NCBI GenBank assembly: GCA_036571765.1
Contig: BROE01000022.1
Coordinates: 12,482,282-12,546,281 of the forward strand
Reading direction: 5' to 3'
Source of the DNA: Plecoglossus altivelis
Taxonomy: Eukaryota > Chordata > Actinopteri > Osmeriformes > Plecoglossidae
DNA: 64,000 nt
In this document: positions 51,782-64,000 of the stretch, piece after piece
How the letters are laid out: each line of letters starts with the position of its first letter
Position numbering within the stretch: the first letter of the stretch is position 1
The notes under the pieces: generated by a model
Told to the model about the DNA's origin: nothing
The model's input: the letters and a program-made list of their open reading frames with translations, nothing else
Databases searched by the model: none
Translations under genes and position numbers: made by a program

Positions 51782-52479
51782 CAGTTTTTCTCAGTCGCTT
51801 TGGTACATTTCTCAGATCAGAATTGAAATTCTCAAAACTACCTGTTTAATTCTCACATCATTGTGTCACTTGTGCACATCAAAAAAGCAGTGTCTCATTT
51901 CTTTGAACAAGTTGCAAATGCTTTGGTATATCCATGCAAATGATTATGTACAATTATCTGTTGTTTCTTACATTATCAGTTGCTTATGTCATGTTGATCA
52001 AAATGTATTATATTGAGTCTCTGTTGAATAGTCTCACCCCCCACAACATTTAGGCACAAGCTCATAGCATAAGTCTTTACCTGTAAAATGGTTGAACAAG
52101 CTATCATAATATGTTAAGCATATTTCTATACTTTCTATATTTCCATTAGACGTTTTTCTAAATCTGTCCTGAATTGGTCAATTCTGGTGAATCTTGACTT
52201 TCTCTAATGAAGGTGCTTCTCATGAAGCATCAACTAGCAGGTATGTATATAGCCGGAGCAACAGAATGTTACAATGTTTGACAATGGAAGGACAAGGAAT
52301 TGGACGGCATCATGAGCCAGAGAGAAGACGAAGAAGAGGAGTGTCATCAAAGAGAGTGGCTTTTGCAGGTTATCCATGGTGTTTTGCTATTTGTATAAAT
52401 TGTTTTGAGAAATGCACTTAATGTTTTGCAAATTGTGAGTTCGATTTGAGAAATGTACCAAAGGGACTGAGAAAAACTG
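51782..52479. mobile_element. Tc1/mariner-superfamily MITE, 698 bp
   Basis: Ends CAGTTTTTCTCAGTCGCTTT and, in inverse, AAAGGGACTGAGAAAAACTG: imperfect inverted repeats of about 35-40 bases, flanked by TA on both sides (51,780-51,781 and 52,480-52,481). No transposase is intact. A short plus-strand frame around 52,280-52,345 encodes an Arg-rich stretch (GRHHEPERRRRRG) that could be a leftover of a transposase N-terminus, suggesting an internally deleted copy. The superfamily call rests on the TA duplication and the ends. Confidence 0.75.
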
Positions 52480-52762
52480 TAATATAATGAAAATATAGTA
52501 TAAAGTACTAATAAGATATAAGGTTGTTGGTACATACTGAAACGTGGCTGGTGGGCTACTGTGGAGGAACTCTGGATTTCCTGTGTGCTTACATTATTCA
52601 CTAATCAATAGAACTAGTCACTAGTAGTTAGTGTGTTCTCATCTGCTTGCTATTAATAAGATTGTGTCTATAAATTAGGTACAATATATGTTCAGGGTCA
52701 GGAGAAAGTACTGGGTAAACGTCCCCTGTCATGAGTAAGGAGAGGTAACTATGATCTTTCCA

Positions 52763-52770
52763 TCTTTCCA

Positions 52771-52813
<43 letters not shown>

Positions 52814-52816
52814 GCC

Positions 52817-52851
<35 letters not shown>

Positions 52852-52958
52852 ATATATATCTACCTATCTACCTATCTGTCTATCTATCCTTCCATCTGTC
52901 TGTCTGTCTATCTATATATCTATCTACCTATCTACCTATCTATCTATCTATCTATCTA

Positions 52959-52996
<38 letters not shown>

Positions 52997-53018
52997 GATT
53001 GATCTGTCTGTCTGTCTA

Positions 53019-53069
<51 letters not shown>

Positions 53070-53078
53070 GCCTGTCTG
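52763..53078. repeat. Compound (TCTG)n/(TCTA)n microsatellite, about 320 bp
   Basis: Long blocks of TCTG alternating with blocks of TCTA (notably 52,845-52,960), with a few CCTG, TATA and CGAT interruptions. It lies about 200 bp downstream of the stop codon of the GIMAP-like gene, possibly inside its 3' UTR. Confidence 0.97.
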
Positions 53079-53276
53079 AAATTAGTCACTTCATCTATGA
53101 AGAGATGAATGAAACATACTTCATTCATCATCATTCCAAACCGACGTTCCCCTGGAACTCAACTGGTATGGGTCGCTAACAGTTATTTTTACAAGATTTT
53201 TTAAAATGCATTAGACGTGTAATCACATTTCACATATAAGGTTCACAGTCTCTGGTTTTTGGTGGAGGTTTTTTTG

Positions 53277-55719
53277 TCAGACATATGACTGCTCCATTCC
53301 CCTCTCACTTGATGTCTTTTGGGGCAGTGAGGCACCCAGTAAAGCTCCTACAGCCGCCCCTACAACGCCCCCAGTGGCAACCCTCAACGGTGCATGAACA
53401 GACCCACCCACAGCTCCAAACACAGCCCCAAGCGCCACAGCTCCAACCCTCAGCCAAGACACCATCCTCCACCACTCATCCCTTTCTTTGTGCACTCCAG
53501 GTCCTGCTGCATCTCTCCATTCCTCCTCAACGAGCTGTGCTTGTGGCGCACTTACAGTCTGCTCTGAAGAGAGGTTACACTCCATCTCTGAGAGAGAGAG
53601 CATAATTCATTAATAAAAGAGAAATGTCGGTCATGATGATTCGAACAACAGATCTTCAATCATTGGTTCTTACTCACTGAGATTTGTGACATCATTTTGT
53701 CCAGCAGGTGTTTTCCTCCCCTGTCTGAACTGTTTCTCCTTCAAGTGCTTCAGCAGGACCCCCATCCCTCTACTCTGGTAGTCTGCCAGATGTTGACTCA
53801 GTTCTATCACTTCCTTCTCCATTCCAACACACCTTGACTCGCTCTCTAGATATCGTTCCTGAAGCTCAGCAGTGGCAGCGTGCCAGTCTCGTTCTGTCTC
53901 CTCCCTTCTCTTGGCCAGCTGTTCTACCTGCTCTTGAAGCTTTATGATTTCAACACCATGCTCTCTCTCACACCTTTCTAGAGCCACATCTTTCTGTTCG
54001 CACAACTGGGTGAGCGACTTAATCTCTTGCTCAAACTCAAACTTTCTTTCCTCAGCTTCTTGCTTTCTTAACTTGTTTATTTGCCTCAAGCCTGTGACCA
54101 TGTCATCTTTCTCTGCACATCTCTCACGCACATCTACGACTATCCTTGCTTTCTCCTTAAGAATTGCTTTAAGTTGGATGTTCTCCTCTGTAACCTCATC
54201 GAACCTTCTTCTGATTTCATCTGACATTTGAACCAATTTCCTGTTACTCTCTTGGAGTTCCCGCAGCGCATTCACCAAACGTCTTCCATCGTTTTCCACC
54301 ACTGTGTCTTCGATGATCCGCAGCAGCTCCCTGACCTGAGAGCCCTCAGCTAGACCTGTGTTCTCCAACACCTGGTACCTGTCCCCACTCCGGTCCACCA
54401 GCCAGCACAGGCCAGGCCACCTCTCTATGTGCTGCTCTATGGAAGTGTCACCGAGCCGGTCCCCCCATGTAAACAGAACAACAGTACGGCTCCAGATTAA
54501 TGGGCCGAGCAGCTTTATATGCTCCTCCAGTGTGGACCGGTCCGTCTCCGTGAACATCTCATCACATCGGACGACCACGAGGAAAGCTTGAGGGGCATTG
54601 ACGCACAGAAAGGCACTCTGGGTAATCTCAAGTCGGATTTCCTGTGGGGTGTCTTCTGAGTATCTGGCGTGCCAGCCTGGAGTGTCAACCACAGAAACCA
54701 GTTGCCCAGCCACGTCTCCCTGTCTGTTCACACACTTCAACGTTGAGCATCCAGCCTCAAAGACTTCATCACCCAGAATGATGTTTCCTGTTGAACTTTT
54801 ACCAGCTCTTCTAGCTCCCACCATTACAATGTTAAGCTCTCGGAGATGATGTGGCAAACCTGCAAAGGAAACGCTCTTTTGAGAAAACAGGCCGCGCATG
54901 TTCCTGAACAGATTTAGTAAAGGTAACTAAGTGTTTGCTAGGATGGTAGGAGTGAGGTGGCGATGTTCAATACAAATTGAAATCTCTGCAGGACAGATCT
55001 TTACCCTGGAGCAGAGATCTCAACATGTCTCTCCTCCTCTGCATCTTCACTCTTCTTTGCTCTGCTCTCTCTTCCACTCCCCTCCTCACCTCTGCAGCCC
55101 TGTGAATGCTCTCCTTCATGGTGAAATAACCTTCTCCGCCTGCTTCAATATCTCCAGCAACCATCCTGTCAATCTTCTCAAACAGCTCTTTTACATGAGT
55201 GACATCATCACGAGTTGTGTTCAGGACTTGGTATCTGTGTCCACACCTCTCCACCATTTCCCTGAGGTACTGGTGTCTGGCTGTGTACTCCTCCACTGGC
55301 ACTCCTGGGAGTTTCTCGTGACCAGTAAACACCATCACCATGCTCTTCCAGAGCGCCTGGTTCAGTAGCTCCAGGGGGCCCTCCAGTGTCCACTCCCTGC
55401 CCCTGCAGGATTTTAGTGGGACAACCATGAGGAGGGCATGGGGCCCGGGCTGACACAGGGACAAGCTGTCTACCACGTTCCTGTCCACCAGAGACCAGTC
55501 ATCCACCGCATACTGGACCCATCTCTGGGGGGTGCTGACCACGGTGACCCTGCGGCCGTCTGCACGGACACACTGTCTCCTCAGACACATGTCCACCAGC
55601 CTGCGAGTGTCAAACAACTTCCTGTCAAGAAGAATATTTCCTGTCAGGCTCTTCTCGAGCCAGTCTCTTCCCAGCAGGAGTAACCTCAGCTCAGGAAGGC
55701 TTCTTTCCACTGCACACAT
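53277..55719 (-). CDS. GIMAP/AIG1-family protein: degenerate GTPase, GTPase, coiled coil, membrane hairpin
   Basis: GIMAP proteins are septin/dynamin-related GTPases on intracellular membranes, often immune-linked. Minus-strand exons: 55719-55005, 54859-53678, 53587-53277 (TGA). Both junctions are GT/AG and in phase, giving 735 residues. Domain 1 (about 1-200) is AIG1-like, but the P-loop reads GRDWLEKSLTGN (Glu for Gly before KS) and the usual DTPG is STPQ, so nucleotide binding is doubtful. Domain 2 (about 245-450) has GARRAGKSSTGN, VVDTPGW and VLFTWGD and looks intact. A charged heptad-rich coiled coil follows to about 615. The last exon encodes a Gly/Ala-rich hydrophobic segment (VGAVALGAVFGAVGGSV, then GGVVGAAVGALLGASL), a likely membrane hairpin. 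The start is uncertain: CAG at 55,712-55,710 could be a splice acceptor from an upstream exon in phase 1. Which GIMAP member cannot be said. Confidence 0.85.
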
Positions 55720-58700
55720 TCATAAGAAATAACATCATGCTAACAAGAATCATGTATATATGACATTTAAAAAACTGAATGAGACTACATTTACAAAATA
55801 ATAATAGACTAAGGAGAGTTAATATTCCACACAGACAAATAGAAATGCTGCATTTCCATAATTTGTGTGTTGCCTCAATGACTGAGGTTTAACCACAGGC
55901 AAGTTATAAAGTATTGAAATAAAATAATGAAATGAAATAATCAATACACTGATGGAACTTCATGAAAACACACCTTTTATCATCTTTTTGCTTAGCTTGC
56001 CATGAGATATTTACTGTACCTGCTTTGTATCTCTTGGAAGTACTCATTCTGTTTATGGTTTAAGTCCCTCTGAAGTACTGAACTCTGTTCCTGCTTTATG
56101 TTCCCTTGAAGTACTCACTATGTTCTTAAGTCTTTTCTCTGTACTCTGGCCCAGAACAGAGAGGAGCTGCCCCAAGCATTGTATGGAAATTACTGTGTGT
56201 TCTTTGTCAATGTGAATGTTGCTGTTGATTAGACTGTCTTCGTATGTTGACCCCGGAGGTCAAAGTCTCTCCACTGACAACAGAACAGGTCCACTGAGGG
56301 AAAGGACACACCCAGAAATGGTATTGGTAAAACATATACCAGTTACGTCCGTACATCTCAACTTTGTTCCGTCAGCCACCCAAATCATACCTCTTTCCTT
56401 CCATACAGCCTCTGTGATCGCTCAATAAAGGCTTATTAGTGTGTTTTAAATGGAATTCATTTTACGGCAGACTACTTTGTACAACTTCCATCAAGATTTT
56501 TTAAAGAATTAAACATACGACAACCATAGACATTCTCTATGCTTCCTTAGAATCTTTTTAATTTAAAAAAAGCATTCAGATTTAAGTTCTGAAAGCCACA
56601 GCTGTTCCATAGCCACTCTCTTAAGAAAACCCCTGAGTCAGAATTAACTAGGTTTAACACGTGCAACATTGCACAACATGCCAAGAACAATTACACATCT
56701 GCAGTCCTTCAGAAAAATCTGTATTCCTTACAAAGTTGATGTAAAAAGGAAAACACTCAGGACGCTCTCATTCTCTGCATGGTTCCTTGGCCAAACAACC
56801 TCATTTGCGGCTGTGAATACATTTCAAGCTGACATGATAGAGGCTTATTCTATAGGAGTGAATTGGCTGTTTTGTCTATTGGTCCTGCATGACATCACTG
56901 CTCCAACAGTCATCACTGGTAGAACTGATGCCTCATTAATCATTCTGCCAAATAAACAGCTCACAACCATCTCTATCTACAGTGGTGTATAATGTTTATA
57001 ACGTTTACAACGATTTCAATGTACATATGATCATTTGAATGCAGTCCACCAGACAGAAGAGCTCTCCTGCGGTACCCTGGCATTGTCCTGGCATTTGGTC
57101 TTGCTGCTCTTGTCTGCCAGACAGAAGATGTCGGTATTGGATGGGCAGTGATATGGTACAACAATGTGCAGAGGCGATGGAGATCATAGGCACCTGGTTA
57201 GTGGATGGAGATTACTTCTGACTATACAACAAGCTGCTACGTGAGGATGCACTTAAGGGAGTACATGGGTCACGAAGGTTACTGAAGAGGACCAGAAGTA
57301 TAAAATAAACACGAGCAACTAAGAAGGCCATTGCTTTACTTACTGCTTTAAGCAGCTTTTTACACTATGAAATTTGAAAGAAATTCCTGTTTCGCAATCC
57401 ATCTTCTGAGACAGCATTGAGATATCCAGACAAATAAACAAAATCAAAGAATAAAGAACAAGTGTGATTAAATCCTTTAATGTCGGTAATTGTTTAATTG
57501 AAGAAACAACAGATACAAATACTTAGAAAAAAGACAAATAAATTAGAGCTGATTAAAGAGGTGCCACTTTAAGTGAAATAACTTTACGGCCGAAAGAGGT
57601 CAAATTGGGGTGTTTATCTTCTATGGTAAATTAATTCAACAATTTTTCCTAACTCAAAACAAAAAATATTAGATTATTAGTTAGAGGGTTTGTTTCCTTG
57701 TTTCATTTAAAACCTCCAGTGTGGGAAATAAAATTCTAAATCATGTTGAAACTACCTTGACCTTTTTGTCCCTTATAGAATATTTACACCATACGCACAC
57801 CAGTATGACCCCCTACACGGCCAGGGTAGCAACACCAGGGCATGATGGGATACTAGGAACGATGGAGGCGGGCCAGTCTCTCCCTCTTAAAACATACCCG
57901 CGTGTCAAGCTCTAAGCTTGAGAGCTGAATGAATGAGACAGAGGGGTGGGGGGAAGAAGGGGGGACCCATGTTAAACCTAAACCTTAAAGCTAAACCTCA
58001 GAGCACATGTGCATCATTGGGCCTTTCGCCCGTCAAGTCTTCAGCCTTACAAGTCAAGTCGTCCACTAACCATGAGAAACATTGGATTTCAAGTCAGCTA
58101 CAGGATGTAAATACTGGGAAGTGTTTGTTGGTGTTGGAGGATCATCTAAATGTCCACACGAAAACAAACCATTTAAGCTGCACTCTCAGTCTGTTAAGGC
58201 TTGCATGAGTCTGTCCTAGTTGAAAAACCATGTTGCGTCTAAAGAGATCAGCAGGGGATACAGGGGAACACAATGTGGCGAGTGTGATGCTGAAACAAAG
58301 GATGATGTCATCCCCAACCCAGGGACAGAGACGAGGACATCCTCCATGTTAACTATTATCACAGCATTGAATAGCTGTGCCAGTAAGGACAACATGCCAC
58401 CCATTTGTCCCTTCTATGTAATCGCTACAGAGTGGAGTTGCTACCATAGCAGAGTACCCTAACCCTTGGCCGTATGAAGGAACGGATAGATAAAGTGACC
58501 AAACATAATTGAGTTAACCCCCATGTTTGTTAAACCAAACCAGAACCAATCCGCTGTAACTAATCACAAATCTATCAAACAAAAACAAGAAACAGTTATA
58601 AACTGTAAGAGGTTTCGAGAGCAGGTGCTATTGTGGTGTCTATGCAAGAGCCAGTAGCACAGCTCGAAAGTAACATCGCCCAAGTAATTCAAAGCGGGTA

Positions 58701-60405
58701 ACTCCAACTCTCTGTAGCAGCTTTCGCAAAGTAATGTAACATTTTAAGCTATGAAGGACGAGCAGGCGTCCGTCGTGAACAGAAGAGGGATTGTAATTTC
58801 TAAACATCCGTCTGTTCCCGCCATCCCAACAAATGTCAGGAATTTTCACCACTATGGTGCAAGATTACATCCCTACTCTAAACAAACTCCATTACCCACA
58901 ATACTCAGATTGAAGTAAAACCTAGGCAGAGAAATAAGGGCAGGAGTGATGAGGTGAGAAGGAGAGGAGTGCTAGGGAAATCAGATCTGTCAGCCTAGCA
59001 TTAGCAAACTTGAATTAAGGCAAAGTAAAACAATACTACAATCTAGAGCTGGACATGTCACGCTGCATGACAGGACTCAGGGAGAGTAGCTGTTAAATGC
59101 AGTCGACTCAATGATCTGAAACCGCAAGACAAATCCTCTGTCCAGTTAGGCATTTACTCTGTTTGTACTGCATTTAAAATGATGGAGGGGACAGGGGGAG
59201 GTCAAGTGTGACTTCTGTGGTCAAAGTTACAATGAGTCATTCAGCCGAGACAAAACCGAGCAGACTGGCCATCCGACACCCTATGACAACATGCGCAAGC
59301 TTCTATGGGTGTGAAAATATTGCAGAGCCTAAATCCAAGCACCGGCGGAGAGAGATGAGCTAGGCGTGAAGGCTAGGCTACTGTGGGATGTGGAATAGGT
59401 TAGGGAGTATGGCTACCCCCCCAAAAGGAGCTTTGCCTGGTGCGGGACCTCAATGTGTATTCAGAGCCCTTGTTGTATCTCACAAAACCAAACCTGTGGA
59501 GCACCTGGTCCTGCTCACTCGACGTGGCGTCCTTGTAAATGCGCACCTGGTCCTAAACCATCCCCCATGGTCTAGTCACGTGAACAAAGCCAGCATCAAA
59601 TCGGAGAGACAGAACAGGGTGCACTCAAAACACCTTCCATTACAAGGTAGAGGGAGCCTGCAAGTGTGCTAGAAGGAGTGTGAGTTTGTGGAGTGTGTGG
59701 GTACGATAAGAGTGTAGGGGTGAGACGTTAGGAGATGTGTGATGTAACTTTACATGACAGGAACAACAAAATAATACCTGAACTCCAAATGAAAACAAAC
59801 AAGCCCTCAGTAACAGAGAGGAGGTCAGCTTCTCGTGGGCTGGGTCCCGGGGCCAGAGGAAAGATCTCGGCCCCGGTTGATTGGATGACCGGAGCAGGTG
59901 ACAGGAGGTGGAGAGGGGGCATCTTAGACAGGAGGAAGTGGGCTTCTTGAGCTGCGTTGGAGCAAGCTGATTGGCTGTTCAGGTGACCTGAGTGGGTTCA
60001 GGGGTTAGTGGGTGGACGGGAAGTAGAGAGGGGGGTCAAGGAGATGAGAGGATCGAGAGCAGGGGAGAGAATCATGGCCTAAACACGAGAACAGCACCAC
60101 CCCTGTCAGAGTCAGTCCACCCTGGAGCTTTCTCCTCGCCTTAGAGAGTCCCGCCCACAGACCGTCTGTTCTCATGTCTCTCCCTCCATGGTCCTCTCTC
60201 GCTCGCTCTCTCTCTCCCTCTCTCTTGTTCTCCATTCATTAATTCTCTCTTTCATACACAATCTCACTCTGTTCTCTAAATTCATATCGTCACCCCCCCA
60301 CTCAGTCTGCTGGCTGGCAGAGCATGGAGGATGGATTAAAGTGGGGAGGGGGTGGGGGTTGCATGGCAAACAAGGGGGTGGTAGTGAGGGGGTTCTGGGG
60401 GCCTT
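55720..60405. other. Region between GIMAP-like and AGPAT3-like coding sequences
   Basis: Both flanking genes are on the minus strand, so this holds the 3' UTR and flank of the AGPAT3-like gene (right side) and the promoter or 5' exons of the GIMAP-like gene (left side). I cannot place the 3' UTR end or a GIMAP first exon. Open frames (for example 56,669-56,992 and 57,933-58,208) show no recognisable domain. A CT-rich simple stretch lies at about 60,190-60,235 and G-rich tracts at about 60,340-60,400. Confidence 0.5.
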
Positions 60406-63400
60406 TTAATTGTGTTTCTTGGCCTCCTGGTCGCCGTAGCTGGAGCCTGTCTTCTTCACCTCGGTCACACCAATCAGGCGGCGGATGGCTACGGAGGCTG
60501 GGGGGGACCAAACAGAAACAAATACAGTGAGGTGAGCAAGGCATCCAGTCAAAGCAGGCCTTCTGGAGGCCTCTCTGGGTCATATGAAAACCAAGGCTTC
60601 TTACACTCCACCTGCCCTGGACAACAGAACTATTTCAGCACTATCTGTTACTTTAATCAGAGGAAAGAGGACCCTGGTCTGCTGCAAAGTCAAGTCGTAA
60701 TTTCCAGAAGGACAACTTTGAGAAAAAAAAAAAAAAACAGGTTGCAGGAGAGTGGAAGGGTGGGGAAGTATGTTGGGGCATGTGTATGTGTGTGTGCACA
60801 AGGGGGGGGGGAGAGGGCCAGCGTGTGCACACACCTGTAGGTTGCATGTACCCACCTACGATGAGGAAAAGGAGAAAACCAATGATGAGGAGCGGTGAGC
60901 CGCTGACAGCCACGCCACAGGCAAAGTTGATGAGAGGCGAGAGTAACAATGTGGCCCAGAAAAGGAAGTTGAGCAGTGTCCATAGGCGGCGAGGGGGGGT
61001 GATGGTGGGGCCGGGGAAACAGCCCTCCTTATGGTAGTGCTCCTGCAGTGCATCCTGGGAAGGGGGAGAGAAGCACGCATGCACATTAGTAAAGGATTTC
61101 AACAGAAACACCAGTTAAAGCCTATGCACATTGAACATACCACAACCTCATTCGGATCCCCACAGAGAAGTTGTAGATTTCATATCTTTAGAGAAGGCTC
61201 ACCTTCTCCTGGTAGAGCTTGTGAAGCCAGTTAGCACACTCCTTCTCATCCAAGGGTATTTCCTCCACAGGGAAGCGCCTGTTGGCCGAGGGGGAAAACG
61301 TAAGCGCCGTGCAAGGTTAGACGAGACAAAAGGTGTGACAACATTATCTAACCACCAGGGGGCAGTCGCTGACACATATTAGCCACTGGTCTATTAGAAG
61401 TCTGTGGTCTCTGCTCCAAAATAATTAAACTGGGATTAAGTATAGTATAATGCAGGAGTTGTGTTGGCGTGTTCGTGTTGTTACTGTGGAGCAGTTGTTG
61501 CCGTGTCATGGACTTGGACCTGTGGACAAGAGCTGGACTTCTGACAGACTTTATGGGTCTCTAAATAGTGTTCTCATTGAAGCTCCAACAAAATGTTCAT
61601 AATTTTCTTTTAAATCTAAAACCATGCCTTACATATCAACATTGGCAGCGCATCTGTGCAGTTACATTCTTAAGGGCAATTCATATAGATTTAAAACCCC
61701 CCTCCCCGTGGCAAAGAGATGAACAGCCCAGCAGTCAAAACCAGTTATCATTTCAGGACAGTAAAGTGTTGGGCAGCCTTCCAGCCAGGTTGAGGAAGGT
61801 CTGCTCGAATCCTCGCTCATTGTGCTGGTCCAATTAGCTTTGGAGAGACACCAAGAGGTTCTTAACGCGTGACTCAGGGACCTGTCCCAGCTCTCAGCCT
61901 GGCGATGCCGTCCCAGTGAACGAGCTGCATCCAGGGACCTATCCTCACATCATGCACTGTGAACCAGCTGCATTTAAGAACCCACCTGACACTCATGTCC
62001 GCCATGTACTTCTTGCCGTTGACAATGCCCAAGAGAGTAGGGTTCTTCTTGTCTTTGAAGTTCAGGGTCACGTCATACACTGCCGCTACTGAAACGGAGA
62101 GGGGGGGGGAGGAGATAGAGAGGATGAAAAGGAGAGGAGAGAAAGAGATCCAATCAGACTAGTTACAGAACAGCTTACATGCAGGATAGAGTGTATGTTT
62201 ATTTCTGCTAGTTTGGACGTGCATGATAGCGAGCAAGCGTGTCTCCCTCACCAGTGCCCTTCAGGCAGGACAGGGTGGTGGTGAACCCCTTGGTTCTGGG
62301 TAGAAGGTGGTACTTGAGTTGGGGCAGGCCTTTGCTCTCTGCTACTTGCATGCTGATCTGGTGCTTCTTCTCGGTGAAGCGGGTCCCTTCGCAGTACAAC
62401 AGGAACTAGACCGGGAGAAAAAGGCAGTCGACGTTTACATTGGGACACAAACACGCACAGCACACAGAGAAACAAACGTAGAAACACACAGGGCTGAAAT
62501 GACCTTTATCTTGTGGTACCCTCCTCCTCCACTGCTTTTCTAGGTTGAATTACATATCAGGTAGACATGCTGCAACCTTACACTAGACAGAACTATTTTC
62601 ACATCAAATGCCGTCCAACCCTGATGCAGCCCTATGCCAACTAATCCTCTAATAGTGGGGGGATTTTTGTTTTTTGTTGCAAATTAACCCAGGCAAGTGT
62701 TTAGATTTATGTTGTTCAGTGACTGACATTTCCAGCAGCAGGCTTATCAGATAAGACTTCTAGATGGCTCTAAATCTCACCCAGGCCTGTAAAGCCTCAC
62801 GTGGAGAGAAAATGTCTGGTGGGGGCTTAGCATGTGCTGCTCAACTGTATTAGCACAGGACGTTAGGACCATGGCCAACGTCACACCGATCTCCATTCAT
62901 CCTTGAGATAGGACACTACCTACAGCCAAGGCCAGAACTACATGAAATACCTGTCATTCGAACCACACAAAAAAGACTCTCAATGTAAAAATATTACATA
63001 CCTATGATTCATGTCTGTGGTTGGACATGGACCAGACTACAACTGAATCGGAGTCACTGAACACTGAATATAATGTACCAAGATCTACACACATTTGAAT
63101 CCTTCACCGTCACACGGTGTGGAGCTTAGATGATAAACTATGCCCTTGGGTTTATAAAATGGCTCAGATAGGCAGGTGGACACGTGGTTAGATTCAACCA
63201 GGAGTACACACACCAACCAAATGCAGGTACACACACACACACACACACATCAAGGGCCATACCTACCCACATAAACTCAGGATAATCTTTAAGTCTGTCG
63301 AGGGCACTGAAAATGGTGTCCCTGTCGTCCTCCCACTTCCTTTTGCAGAAGACAATCTCCAGGAAGTACCAGGTCCAGCCAATCAGCGGCACCTTCAGCA

Positions 63401-63819
63401 GTTCGTGTTTGGCCAGCACCTTGGAACTCTGGGTAAACAAAACAACAGCGGCTGGATAAAAAACAAAACAAAAGGGCGTGACATACAAGACAGCCTCGCT
63501 TTTCATTTCTGAGATCTAGACAGAGGGACAGTCAGAAAGAGAGAGTGAGAGAGGAATAGAGGAGGGGGGATGGAGAGTAGGACAGAGTGAAAGAGTGCCA
63601 TACAGACAAGCAGCGAACAGGGGAAAAAAGAGGGAGTGAGGACACAAACCCCCAGTACTCCATATCGTTCACACATGGTCCAGCCACACAGGAAGTCGAT
63701 CTCGTAGTTGTGGTTGAGGATGACAATGACGTGCTCCTTGCCAAACATGTCCACCGTGGCCTGGTCTGTGTAGAGGGTGCACTCTGTCCCTGACCACCAC
63801 TCCAGCAGCATCACCAGCT
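60406..63819 (-). CDS. agpat3: 1-acylglycerol-3-phosphate O-acyltransferase, AGPAT3-like (5'-partial)
   Basis: Transfers a fatty acyl group from acyl-CoA to the sn-2 position of lysophosphatidic acid, making phosphatidic acid, at the ER/Golgi membrane. Minus-strand exons: 63819-63650, 63428-63267, 62405-62252, 62088-61986, 61278-61203, 61054-60856, 60497-60406 (TAA). All have GT/AG borders and consistent phases, giving 317 residues. The N-terminal part, including the first membrane segment (about 60 residues in the family), lies beyond the right edge. Acyltransferase motifs: HX4D as ILNHNYEIDFLCGWTM, the Phe-Leu-Glu region WTWYFLEIVFCKRKWE, EGTR as LLYCEGTRFTEKKH, and LLPRTKGF. The penultimate exon encodes a hydrophobic segment (FLFWATLLLSPLINFACGVA), and the C-terminus is RRLIGVTEVKKTGSSYGDQE. 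These tail features fit AGPAT3 better than AGPAT4. Confidence 0.93.
63223..63249. repeat. (CA)n microsatellite
   Basis: Short CA run in the intron immediately downstream (minus strand) of the AGPAT3-like exon at 63,428-63,267. Confidence 0.9.
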
Positions 63820-64000
63820 CTGCAGCACCAGAACCACACACACAGTGGCAGACATATGGCCAACATTCCTTAAGAGTTACACACACACCCCCACCCTCAA
63901 CACTACAAACACACCACTCAAAGTAGACATCGCAAACTCCATCAAGCAGACATGGGAGTACCATGATGGAGTCACACACGCACACACGGAACGCAGAAAC

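Larger units (their letters stand above)
47721..53276. other. Intergenic region between the AHR1-like and GIMAP-like genes
   Basis: No convincing gene on either strand; open frames are short, low in codon structure and lack recognisable domains. The stretch holds a 24-bp minisatellite (50,175-50,392), a short interspersed repeat at 51,541-51,698 inside an older fish repeat, a 698-bp mariner-like MITE (51,782-52,479) and a large TCTG/TCTA microsatellite (52,763-53,078). The convergent orientation of its neighbours means it contains both 3' flanks. Confidence 0.6.

Noticed and set aside
52751..53134. Frames made of Cys-Leu-Ser-Val or Asp-Arg-Gln-Thr repeats on the two strands
   Set aside because: Direct translation of the TCTG/TCTA microsatellite.
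54860..54899. Methionine start at 54,899 as the beginning of a separate GIMAP gene
   Set aside because: A CTTTGCAG acceptor at 54,867-54,860 joins in phase to a donor at 55,004, so the upstream stretch is better read as intron and the two parts as one gene. It remains possible as an alternative first exon.

Overview
The window is vertebrate nuclear DNA, almost certainly from a ray-finned (teleost) fish. Genes are split into many small exons with GT/AG introns. Microsatellites, minisatellites and fish-type DNA transposons (Tc1, hAT-like and mariner-like MITEs) are abundant, and two aryl hydrocarbon receptor genes lie in tandem, an arrangement known from fishes. The species cannot be named from the sequence alone. 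No CRISPR array, operon, tRNA or rRNA gene was seen.

Left two thirds (1-47,720), plus strand: two AHR paralogues head to tail. The first (coding exons 6,580-13,907; exons 1-2 with the bHLH region lie upstream of the window) looks AHR2-like. The second is complete (21,570-45,962; 11 coding exons, 994 residues by my splice model) and looks AHR1-like. Both encode PAS-A, PAS-B with the ligand pocket, and a long acidic/glutamine-containing transactivation tail, and their exon phases match one for one. AHR proteins are ligand-activated transcription factors that pair with ARNT at xenobiotic response elements. Between the two genes (about 15.8-20.7 kb) lie a dead Tc1-like transposon with very well preserved long inverted repeats and a 35-bp minisatellite. 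The 12.3-kb second intron of the AHR1-like gene holds a second 35-bp-period minisatellite, a G-quadruplex-type tract and many simple repeats.

Middle (47.7-53.2 kb): no convincing gene. It contains a 24-bp minisatellite, a short interspersed repeat with target duplications nested in another fish repeat, a 698-bp mariner-like MITE, and a 0.3-kb TCTG/TCTA microsatellite.

Right third, minus strand: a three-exon AIG1/GIMAP-family gene (53,277-55,719). It encodes a degenerate GTPase domain, then an apparently intact AIG1 GTPase domain, a long coiled coil and a C-terminal glycine/alanine-rich hydrophobic hairpin. Next comes the 3' part (seven exons, 317 residues) of a lysophosphatidic acid acyltransferase of the AGPAT3 type (60,406-63,819), whose first exon(s) lie beyond the right edge.

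Nothing here is a clearly new biological system. The most informative observations are a probable gene-conversion or conserved intronic tract around exon 6 of the two AHR genes, loss of an LxCxE motif in one AHR paralogue only, the tandem pseudo-GTPase plus GTPase architecture of the GIMAP-like protein, and several perfect hairpins of unknown origin.
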